DNA from: Butyrivibrio fibrisolvens
GTDB taxonomy: Bacteria > Bacillota > Clostridia > Lachnospirales > Lachnospiraceae
DNA length: 54,009 bases
Assembly (NCBI RefSeq): GCF_037113525.1
Contig: NZ_CP146964.1
Span: 124,819 to 178,827, forward strand
Direction: 5' to 3'
Shown here: positions 24,776 to 32,152 of the stretch, piece by piece
How the letters are laid out: each line of letters starts with the position of its first letter
How positions within the stretch are numbered: the stretch's first letter is position 1
The notes under the pieces: model-generated
The model's database searches: none
What the model was told of the DNA's origin: nothing
What the model saw: the letters and a program-made list of their open reading frames with translations, nothing else
Position numbers and translations under genes: made by a program

Positions 24776-25045
24776 AAATAGCTCCCTTCCGCCTTACGGC
24801 TATGTTTTTTCTTCTTATGAAACCATATTATCGCATAGATACTCGAAAATAAACAGTAGAATCTGCAAGTTAACAGAGGGTAATTTGCTATCATAACAGT
24901 CTTTCGAATTATATTTATCGTTATACAGATTACCTGTGAATTCTTTTGCGCTATAGCTTACATTCATTTTTTTTGCAATATTGATCGCATTTAGGTTTTA
25001 ATCAATTTTTTATAGGTTATAAGGCTTCAAAAACCTTGTTTTGTT
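24776..25045. other. Intergenic region with no gene seen
   Basis: AT-rich upstream sequence of two divergent genes. Apart from the promoter and operator recorded at 25034-25064 nothing was recognised. Confidence 0.5.
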
Positions 25046-25064
25046 GTTCTATATGTGATAGAAC
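25034..25064 (+). promoter_or_regulatory. dnaJ-like gene promoter with overlapping inverted-repeat operator (site 3)
   Basis: GTTCTATATGTGATAGAAC at 25046-25064 is a perfect 7-5-7 inverted repeat. A TTGTTT hexamer lies 17 nt before its TAGAAC, which sits in the -10 position, exactly as TTGGAT and TATAAC do at the Hsp20 gene. The site ends about 50 nt before the start codon. Confidence 0.6.
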
Positions 25065-25114
25065 ATTAGTAACAGATAAAATATCCGGCATTGTCGAAAG
25101 GAGGGCGATGCTAT

Positions 25115-26188
25115 ATGGCAAAAAAAGATTATTATGAAGTTCTGGGCGTTAGCAAAAGCGCTACAGATAAAGAAATAAAGGCAGCTTACAGGAAACTTGC
25201 CAAGAAATATCATCCGGACACTGCTGGAGCAGATGACAGTTCGAAGAAGAAATTTGAGGAAATAAGTGAGGCTTATTCTGTCCTTAGCGACCCTGAGAAG
25301 AAGAAATTGTACGATACTTACGGGTTTGACGGTCTTGAAAATGGCGGACCTTATACTGATACTCATAGCCAAGGTTTCTCTGGTTCTGATGGGCATACGA
25401 GATATTATACGCATTTTTCTGGTGATCCCGGGAATATGGACGATATATTCGGGGATATCTTTGGAAACATGTTTGGCGGCGGACGCGCGGCGCATAGAGG
25501 GCATTTCCATTTTGACAGCGATGCTTTTAACAGTAATGATTTTGATGGTAATGATTTTAACGGTTATAGATTTAATGGCAATGACTATAACGATTATGGC
25601 TTTAATGGCAGTAATTTTAATAGTGGCTCATATTATACAGGCGATTCTCCTTTTAGAGCGCAGGATACCGCCCCTCTTGATATCCATTCCGATATAGATG
25701 TATCTTTTGACGATGCAGTATTTGGAGCCGAAAGAAGGTTAACCCTCAAGGAAGAAGGCGGAAAGACTGTAAATTTGCAGGTTCACATCCCTGCAGGAAT
25801 TGAAAATGGTAAGAGCATACGCTTAAAAGGCAAAGGGAACCGTATGGGCGATAGATACGGTGACCTGTACCTAAAGGTACATATCATTCCCAAAGAAGGC
25901 TTTGAAAGAAAAGGCGCTGATATTTACACAGTAGCAAGAGTGCCCTTCACTACTGCTGTGTTTGGCGGAGAAATAAAAGTTGATACCGTTTATGGACAAG
26001 TTATGTGCCAGGTACCCGCTGGAATGCAGTCAGGTGGTAAGATAAGGCTTAAGAACAAAGGTGTCCCTGTTATGGGTCATAAAGATAAAAATGGAGACCA
26101 TTACGTCACGATTGAAGTAATAGTCCCCAGAAATCTTTCAAAACAGGCTTGCCAGAAGCTAAAAGAATTCGAAAAGCTGGCAGGATAA
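25115..26188 (+). CDS. DnaJ-type co-chaperone without zinc finger (CbpA-like)
   Basis: A 357-aa J-domain protein that would stimulate the ATPase of DnaK and deliver clients. The J domain is residues 1-70 (KKDYYEVLGVSKSATDKEIK), with the essential His-Pro-Asp in KYHPDTAG. A Gly/Phe-rich region follows, then an unusual Asn/Asp-rich stretch with degenerate repeats of F-N-G-N-D/Y (about 130-180). The C-terminal substrate-binding domains run from about 190 (LDIHSDIDVSFDDAVFG) to 357, with IPAGIENGKSIRLKGKG. The four C-x-x-C-x-G-x-G zinc motifs of type I DnaJ are absent. AAAGGAGGG precedes the ATG. It shares an operator-like site with the Hsp20 gene, consistent with heat-shock control. Confidence 0.88.
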   Translation: MAKKDYYEVLGVSKSATDKEIKAAYRKLAKKYHPDTAGADDSSKKKFEEISEAYSVLSDPEKKKLYDTYGFDGLENGGPYTDTHSQGFSGSDGHTRYYTHFSGDPGNMDDIFGDIFGNMFGGGRAAHRGHFHFDSDAFNSNDFDGNDFNGYRFNGNDYNDYGFNGSNFNSGSYYTGDSPFRAQDTAPLDIHSDIDVSFDDAVFGAERRLTLKEEGGKTVNLQVHIPAGIENGKSIRLKGKGNRMGDRYGDLYLKVHIIPKEGFERKGADIYTVARVPFTTAVFGGEIKVDTVYGQVMCQVPAGMQSGGKIRLKNKGVPVMGHKDKNGDHYVTIEVIVPRNLSKQACQKLKEFEKLAG

Positions 26189-26238
26189 GATTAGATAACT
26201 CAAACTTCGCACTTATAAAACTACTTAATAACTTGAAT

Positions 26239-26515
26239 ATTCCTGAGACTAGCCATTAATAAATGATTTTCTTGTCTTTGAAAATCATATTAAATTCAAG
26301 AGCTTGATAGATGGAGGTTTATATTCCTGTTTAGGGTCCGCATGTCTGAGCGGAGCGAGTTCCCGACATAGAAGTTCATCCATGAACTTCTGAACATGTC
26401 GTAACTACGTCCTGTAGTTTCGGACCCTGGGAATAGAAATCTCCATCTATCATGCCTTGAATTTTATATAATTTTCATGACAAGAAAATCATTTATTAAC
26501 GGCCAGCCTCAGGAA
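26239..26515. repeat. Large palindromic repeat family C, copy 2
   Basis: A 277-bp palindrome with outer arms of 38 bases pairing at all but about three positions (start ATTCCTGAGACTAGCC). The inner arms share AAATTCAAGAGCTTGATAGA and TTTATATTCC with copy 1, and the centre carries an additional hairpin (AGAAGTTCATCCATGAACTTC) absent there. A further exact 12-bp inverted repeat, AACTTCGCACTT (26203-26214) with AAGTGCGAAGTT (26540-26551), encloses it and may be the original terminator between the convergent dnaJ-like and solute-binding protein genes. No gene was seen in 26189-26588. Confidence 0.85.
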
Positions 26516-26588
26516 TAGGCGAAAACTTAATTATTTTACAAGTGCGAAGTTCTTGAAAATCTGAATTTAGCCATAAAACATATTGAAA

Positions 26589-28199
26589 TCATAGCATTCC
26601 ATTAACTTCATCAATTACGTCAAGAAGGCCTGCATCTATATATTCATCAATGATCTTGTTCCATACGTCTTCTACGGGTTCTTCACTAAGCATGACGTCC
26701 TTGAAGATATCTTTAACCTTTATAGAGAAGCCGTTTCCAGATTCATATAAAGCCTTAGTACATTCGTAGCTATAAGGCGGTATTTCAAGGGTTCGTGCCT
26801 TTTCCACTCTCTCTTTATCCATTTGAACATAGCTGTCTGGCACAAGGTTAGGGAAGCCTGTGCCATCATTATTGCCATAATTCCAGCAGACAAGAGATGC
26901 AAACATTTCAAGGCTGTGATACTTGTCAGATGGCTTATCATACAGGATCGTAACCTGGCCATTATCGTCCATACTATAAGTATCATCTACTATGCCAAAA
27001 TTACTAAGAAGTGTTCCTTCTTCGGACAAAAGATAGTCGTATAAAGCAAGTATCCTGTCCATCTTTTCATCTGATACTTTCGAACTGATATAAGTTTCGC
27101 TCCAGGCATAATCCCAGGCGGTGTAGTAAGTGTTACCATCTATCGAAGGAAGAAGGTCCAGATATTTGACGTCTTCAAAAAAATCATGACCGTGCATTTC
27201 TTTCCAGTACTGGCCGATATTTTCATATGTCTTGGTATTGCTTATGCCGCCATCAATGCATATGGCAGCACTTTTGCCGCTCAGAAATTTTTCCTCTGCC
27301 TGAGAAGTAGTTGTAAAAAGGATGTCCTCTTCTATCGTGCCCTCTTCATACATGTCTCTGACAAGGTTCCAGGTCGGCAGGGCGTCTTCACCAAGGCTTT
27401 CTCCTGCAAATATAGCAGGAACATATTTCTCTCCATTTGAAACCCAGTAAAAAGATGAATCGCCTACAGCCGCAAGAGGCATACTATAAGTAAACAAAGG
27501 TGCGATCAGCATTGAATAATCCTTGGAGGTCATACCTTTTATATCTGTATTTTCACTATCTGTCTTAATGATAGCCTGGATCATATCCCTGAATTCATCC
27601 CAGTTTTCAGGCTCTTTGGTAATTCCGGCAGCTTTAGCAAGATCCCATCTGTAAAGGATAGTCCTGTCCTTAACTGTCTCTGCCTGCTCTGAGTATGTCT
27701 GCCTGAAGATACAATAGGTCTTTCCATTTATCTGGCAGGTCTCCGTCTCAGGAGAATCCATGTATCTGCTTAAATTCTCATATTTTGAAAGGTCGCTTGG
27801 GATCTCATGTAATAATCCCTGTTCAGCCCATTCACCCATGGTATTGGATGTACGATATGCTCCTACAAATATATCAGGAAGCGTATTGTTTTCAGCCCAA
27901 AGCTCTATTTTTGAATAATAGTCATCCCAGGTTATGTTTTCAGGAACTATAGTAATATTAAACTTTTCTTCGATTTTCTTTAGTACTTCATCGCTATCTT
28001 TTCCTTCAAGGGCTTTATCTATCTGCCAGTAGGCGATAGAGATATCGAGATGCTCATCATATGTGGTAGTTTCACTGCCTTTTTCAATAACAGGTGTATT
28101 TTTACCACATCCCGATATAAGCATGTTTATAGCTATGCTTATAGATACAAGAACTGATATTTTTCTTTTACCGCTGCTGGATTTAAACAAGATAGACAT
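26589..28199 (-). CDS. Extracellular solute-binding lipoprotein (family 1, LipO-like)
   Basis: A 536-aa ABC-importer binding protein. The signal peptide ends in the lipobox MLISGC, so it is tethered to the outer face of the membrane. The two-lobe binding fold begins with LDISIAYWQIDKAL, and has NTLPDIFVGAYRTSNTMGEW and EKFLSGKSAAICIDGG typical of oligosaccharide-binding proteins. It is the last gene of the locus, about 310 nt downstream of another binding protein and separated from it by a terminator, so it may be transcribed alone. No permease pair is directly attached; it may use one of the two pairs upstream. A carbohydrate ligand is inferred. Confidence 0.85.
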   Translation of the reverse strand: MSILFKSSSGKRKISVLVSISIAINMLISGCGKNTPVIEKGSETTTYDEHLDISIAYWQIDKALEGKDSDEVLKKIEEKFNITIVPENITWDDYYSKIELWAENNTLPDIFVGAYRTSNTMGEWAEQGLLHEIPSDLSKYENLSRYMDSPETETCQINGKTYCIFRQTYSEQAETVKDRTILYRWDLAKAAGITKEPENWDEFRDMIQAIIKTDSENTDIKGMTSKDYSMLIAPLFTYSMPLAAVGDSSFYWVSNGEKYVPAIFAGESLGEDALPTWNLVRDMYEEGTIEEDILFTTTSQAEEKFLSGKSAAICIDGGISNTKTYENIGQYWKEMHGHDFFEDVKYLDLLPSIDGNTYYTAWDYAWSETYISSKVSDEKMDRILALYDYLLSEEGTLLSNFGIVDDTYSMDDNGQVTILYDKPSDKYHSLEMFASLVCWNYGNNDGTGFPNLVPDSYVQMDKERVEKARTLEIPPYSYECTKALYESGNGFSIKVKDIFKDVMLSEEPVEDVWNKIIDEYIDAGLLDVIDEVNGML

Positions 28200-28375
28200 A
28201 TGAATATGCTCCCCCAGATCCCCTTTTTGTTCATATGCTTGATTTAAGATCTTTTTTATACGTTAGATAAAAAACTCTTTTACCAAGACTTGAAATACCG
28301 TAAACGAGATTTCATATGAACGATATTAAAAGTATACCACATAATCAAATAAAAACGCAGAAAAGCGCCTTTTAG
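28200..28375. other. Intergenic region upstream of solute-binding protein gene
   Basis: AT-rich sequence that must carry the promoter of the gene ending at 26589; no clear -35/-10 pair was identified. The remaining part up to 28513 holds a terminator and a family B fragment. Confidence 0.4.
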
Positions 28376-28412
28376 TCCAAAAAGGAAAGCGACTATTAAG
28401 GCCGCTTTCCCT
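28376..28412 (-). terminator. Intrinsic terminator after second solute-binding protein gene
   Basis: On the minus strand AAGGGAAAGCG pairs with CGCTTTCCTTT and continues in TTTTTGG. It lies about 100 nt beyond the gene that ends at 28514. Confidence 0.6.
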
Positions 28413-28478
28413 TAGGACAATTATTTATAAACTACAAAACCAATGAACAACTAATAAAAGAATCATATATCAATAATA

Positions 28479-28505
28479 TGAGGTAGGTGTCAAAAGTTCC
28501 TTTTG
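28479..28505 (+). repeat. Family B repeat, 27-bp end fragment
   Basis: The first 27 bases of the family B element (TGAGGTAGGTGTCAAAAG and the following TTCCTTTTG) are present exactly, then the match stops in a TA-rich run. It lies just beyond the stop of the gene ending at 28514. Confidence 0.75.
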
Positions 28506-28513
28506 TATATATA

Positions 28514-30019
28514 TTATTCTCCTGATTCTTCTTCGCCTTCCTCATCTGTCTTCAGATATTCCTGCATATCTGCATCGTAGTCGTGGTTTTCAAGATCTGC
28601 TATAGCAGAATCGATCTGTGACTGATAAGTATCAAGTGCTGTCTGAGGTGAAGATGTTCCGCTTGTGATCTCTTCGATCATTGTGTTGATGACGCCGTTG
28701 AGCTCTGAGAAGCCGTTAATGGAATTGATCTTAGCGATCTTGTTGTTATAGATGTAAGATACGTTCTCAACTGTCTCGCTGTCATCTGCCCAGCTTTCAA
28801 GCTGATCTTCCATAAGGTCATCCCACTCTTCGTTAGTATCAGCTATATCTGTGATGAGATCATAGATAAGTGCTACTGTTTCAGGATCTTCGATTCCGTT
28901 AAGCATGAAGCGGCAGCCGTTTTCCTTACCATAGCAGGACCAGTCATCTGCAGAATCTCCCTTAGGGAATGGTACCCAGCCCCAGTCATCTTCCATCTCA
29001 TTAAGATATGCATATGAGATCCAGAACTCTTCAAGACACATCATGGACTTGCCGTCTCTGAAATCTCCGATAAGTGAATCCCAGCTGTCTACTGACCAGT
29101 CAATCTGTCTGTAATCAACTGTAGTTGTGAAATCCTGCATTGCTGTAAGGGCTTCTACAACCTTCTCATCAGAAAGATCAATAGTGATACCTGAATCTGT
29201 CTTTTCTGCAACCTGAGCTCCGTTAGAATACAGATAGCACCAGCCAAGGTTTTCTCTTGCATTGAAGCCGTAGATATCAATTGTTCCGTCATTGTCAGAG
29301 TCGATATTACCCTGAAGGGCTACTTCTTTGAATTTACTCCATGTCCATTCATCACTGTTAGCAAGTTCATACAGATCCGGAAGGCCGTTCTGCTCGAACA
29401 GTGTCTTATTCCAGAAGATACCGTATCTGATCTCAGGATCCTTGAGAAGGAATGTGTAGTTCTTTCCCTTATATTTTCCTGCTTCTACAACATCAGATCT
29501 CCATTTATAGTCATCAAAATCAATTACGCCAAGGTCACTTACAGGATAAGCGATTCCACCTTCTATAAGGGAAGGAAGAACAGTTGTTGTAACAGCATAT
29601 CCGATATCACAAACAGGGTCGCCTGCAAGAACGCTGGTAACATATGCATTAACGTAATCTCCGCCAAGATCTACGAACTCGATCTTACAGTTATAGTTCT
29701 CTTCTACGTATGCGATTCTCTCTGAAAGAGCAGCTTCGATCGCATTTTTCTCAGGGTCTGGAGTCATATCATAGTAAGATCCGATTCTTACTACTCTTCC
29801 GCCAAAGTCGTATTCAGGCTCCTGAACCTCTTCCTCGGTTGCGGCCTGACCAGCATCAGTCTCCCCTGTATCTACTGTCTGATCCGCAGCATCAGTAGAT
29901 GAAGCCTGGGTTGTGTCAGTGTTCTGTGCATCTGTTGAGCTACATCCGGCTGCACTGATAACCATCACAGCACTTGTAAGAACTGACATTGCACGCAGTA
30001 AAGCACTTCTCTTTTTCAT
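28514..30019 (-). CDS. Extracellular solute-binding lipoprotein of second transporter
   Basis: A 501-aa sugar-type ABC binding protein. The signal peptide ends VISAAGC (lipobox), then a Thr/Asp/Ala/Gln-rich spacer runs to about residue 65. The binding fold begins FGGRVVRIGSYYDM, with VTSVLAGDPVCDIGYAVTT as the first lobe's hinge region and DFRDGKSMMCLEEFWISYAY farther on. It is encoded 176 nt after a permease pair (30196-32134), so it is probably their binding partner. The gap contains a 19-bp tandem repeat. The C-terminus is acidic. The ligand is unknown. Confidence 0.88.
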   Translation of the reverse strand: MKKRSALLRAMSVLTSAVMVISAAGCSSTDAQNTDTTQASSTDAADQTVDTGETDAGQAATEEEVQEPEYDFGGRVVRIGSYYDMTPDPEKNAIEAALSERIAYVEENYNCKIEFVDLGGDYVNAYVTSVLAGDPVCDIGYAVTTTVLPSLIEGGIAYPVSDLGVIDFDDYKWRSDVVEAGKYKGKNYTFLLKDPEIRYGIFWNKTLFEQNGLPDLYELANSDEWTWSKFKEVALQGNIDSDNDGTIDIYGFNARENLGWCYLYSNGAQVAEKTDSGITIDLSDEKVVEALTAMQDFTTTVDYRQIDWSVDSWDSLIGDFRDGKSMMCLEEFWISYAYLNEMEDDWGWVPFPKGDSADDWSCYGKENGCRFMLNGIEDPETVALIYDLITDIADTNEEWDDLMEDQLESWADDSETVENVSYIYNNKIAKINSINGFSELNGVINTMIEEITSGTSSPQTALDTYQSQIDSAIADLENHDYDADMQEYLKTDEEGEEESGE

Positions 30020-30088
30020 AGTTTTCTCTCCTTTTTATATAGTTTGATTATTAAGCTACATATTCTTCATAGCTTTTTCTTTCCATTC

Positions 30089-30126
30089 TTACTACATACT
30101 TACTTTCTTACTACATACTTACTTTC
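30089..30126. repeat. 19-bp tandem duplication between permease and binding-protein genes
   Basis: TTACTACATACTTACTTTC occurs twice in direct succession, with a degenerate third unit (CTTAATACGTACTTCC) following. It lies in the 5' leader of the binding-protein gene starting at 30019. Confidence 0.7.
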
Positions 30127-30195
30127 CATCCTTAATACGTACTTCCTTTACATTTTTAAATCATTCCAGCCTTGACTATTCCCAGAGGACTTTCA

Positions 30196-31209
30196 TCATC
30201 CAACGATACCTGAACGCTCGATTCCTTCTACAAAGCTCTTTTGACAGAACAGATATAAGAGAATGAGCGGTATTATAGAAAGAATCGTACCTGTATTGTT
30301 CATCATGGATACAAATCCGGGACTGATGAAGTTCATTGAACCGCCGAAGCCTTCATACTCTTTGTATACATTTACTGCAAGTGATCCAAGCGCTGAAGAG
30401 ATCACTTTTGTATTGTTAAGATACAGTGATGTATAGAAGGAATCCGTCCACTGCCATACAAATCCAAAGAGGAATACTGTAACCATCATAGGTACAGCAC
30501 TTGGGAGCATTATCTGTATAAAGGTCCTTAGCTTACCACAGCCGTCTACAAATGCTGCCTCTTCAAGCTCTCTTGGCATTCCCTTAAAGAACTGCCTCAG
30601 CATGTATATGTACAGTCCATTTCTGATACCCATGCAGGTAAATGCCTGTATGAAGAAAGGCCAGTAGGAATCTATCAGATTCACAGTTCCGCCTGTTGTC
30701 AGCTTGAAGATTCCAAAGATATCAAAGAATCTGTATCTTATGAAAAGAGGAAGCATAACAACCTGAGGCGGTACGATCAATGTAAGGATCACGCATCCAA
30801 ACAGGAGCTTTTTGAATGGAAATCTGAATCTGGCAAATCCATATGCTGTCAGAAGGCAGGCAAAGAGCTGGATGAAAGATATAAGCGCTGATAAAATTAT
30901 GGTTCTTATAAGCACTGTCCAGTAATCCATTCCGCTTATAGCCAGCCTGTAATTATTCAGGGTGAAGTGCTTGGCTATATATTTGACGCTGGAATCATAC
31001 AGGTCTTTTTCATTCATAAAAGAGATGCTTATCTTTGCAAAAAGAGGCTGCAGGATTATAAAACATATCCCGACAATAACTGTTCCTCTGACTATGCGAA
31101 GCAGAAACTTTCCAAGCTTTTGCGCACGGATTTTTAGCATATCGCTACTTGGCTGCTCTACTCTCTTTATCTTTTTGGGGGATTCTAATATTAATGCCTC
31201 ATCTCTCAT
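30196..31209 (-). CDS. Carbohydrate ABC transporter permease (MalG-type)
   Basis: A 337-aa inner-membrane permease with six predicted segments after an extended, charged cytoplasmic N-terminus of about 35 residues. The EAA loop that docks the ATPase is LEEAAFVDGCGKLRTFIQIM. The protein belongs to the MalG branch of the CUT1 type. Its start overlaps the stop of the upstream permease by 11 nt, implying translational coupling. The two permeases presumably form the channel for the solute-binding protein at 28514-30019. No ATPase gene is present in the locus. Confidence 0.9.
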   Translation of the reverse strand: MRDEALILESPKKIKRVEQPSSDMLKIRAQKLGKFLLRIVRGTVIVGICFIILQPLFAKISISFMNEKDLYDSSVKYIAKHFTLNNYRLAISGMDYWTVLIRTIILSALISFIQLFACLLTAYGFARFRFPFKKLLFGCVILTLIVPPQVVMLPLFIRYRFFDIFGIFKLTTGGTVNLIDSYWPFFIQAFTCMGIRNGLYIYMLRQFFKGMPRELEEAAFVDGCGKLRTFIQIMLPSAVPMMVTVFLFGFVWQWTDSFYTSLYLNNTKVISSALGSLAVNVYKEYEGFGGSMNFISPGFVSMMNNTGTILSIIPLILLYLFCQKSFVEGIERSGIVG

Positions 31210-32134
31210 CGTAGTAGAATACCTTTCTTGAAATATACAAGCCTACAACCAGCAGTATTACTGAAATGCATATAAAATATATCCATGCCATTGCGCTTCC
31301 AAGGCCGTACTTAACATCTGAGAAGATAGTACTTTTAATCTTGCTCATAACTTCGTTGGTCTCGTTGGTGAATGTATCAATTATTGTGTAGACACTGTTG
31401 ACCAGGATAATAGGGCTTATCATAGGGAAAGTAATCTTCCAGAAGCTCTCCCAGGCTGTAGCTCCTTCAATGCTTGACGCCTCATACAAGGACGGTGATA
31501 TTGACTGAAGAGCTGCAAGGAAAATAAGTATCTGAACGCCTGAAGCTATGATAATGTCGTATATCCCGTCAATTGCTGATGTCAGGTAATTGATTATGTT
31601 GACCGGAAGATCTGTGTAATTTATGAGAAGATACGATACATTTAGCATTGCCTGGGTATCTTCTGCGCTCTGGCCTGTCTCACTTAAGGTCCTTACAAGT
31701 AGATCTGAGTTTTCAAGTCCCAGGATAACTCCCGATGTAAGTATTACCGGGAAGAAAAAGATGCTTCTTGCAATTGCTCTTCCCTTGAACTCCTGATTAA
31801 GAAGATTAGCGGAAAAGAAACTGAATATAATAACAAGCGGTACTTTTAAGACCATGTCCCCTATTGACCTAAGGAGCATCTGATTAAACTCAGGGTCTAT
31901 AGTAAGAAGCCTTATATAATGCTCAAAACCGTTCTTGAGAGCAGGAGTCAGAGCGTAGCCGCTGCTTGTTACTTCCATGTTGCTGAGACTGAATTTGACA
32001 GATTCAACGATAAAAGGAAGGAAGCTTCCAAAAAAGCCAACAAGGAAAGGTATTATAAAAAGTAGTCCAGCTAAAGCTTCTTTTCCTACAAGGGTGAGCT
32101 TTATATGCCCATCTATTTTCTTGAAATATCCCAT
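31199..32134 (-). CDS. Sugar ABC transporter permease (MalF-type)
   Basis: A 311-aa permease with six predicted membrane segments (the first about residues 19-40). The EAA loop is LYEASSIEGATAWESFWKIT. It pairs with the overlapping downstream permease (30196-31209). It starts 18 nt after the DUF5696 gene, so it is part of the same transcript. A cytoplasmic segment including MGYFKKIDGHIKLTLVGKEA precedes the first helix. Confidence 0.9.
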   Translation of the reverse strand: MGYFKKIDGHIKLTLVGKEALAGLLFIIPFLVGFFGSFLPFIVESVKFSLSNMEVTSSGYALTPALKNGFEHYIRLLTIDPEFNQMLLRSIGDMVLKVPLVIIFSFFSANLLNQEFKGRAIARSIFFFPVILTSGVILGLENSDLLVRTLSETGQSAEDTQAMLNVSYLLINYTDLPVNIINYLTSAIDGIYDIIIASGVQILIFLAALQSISPSLYEASSIEGATAWESFWKITFPMISPIILVNSVYTIIDTFTNETNEVMSKIKSTIFSDVKYGLGSAMAWIYFICISVILLVVGLYISRKVFYYDER

Positions 32135-32152
32135 CTGCTATTCCTCTTTTTC

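Noticed and set aside
30089..30126. Tandem 19-bp units as a CRISPR-like array
   Set aside because: There are only two full units, no spacers and no cas genes.
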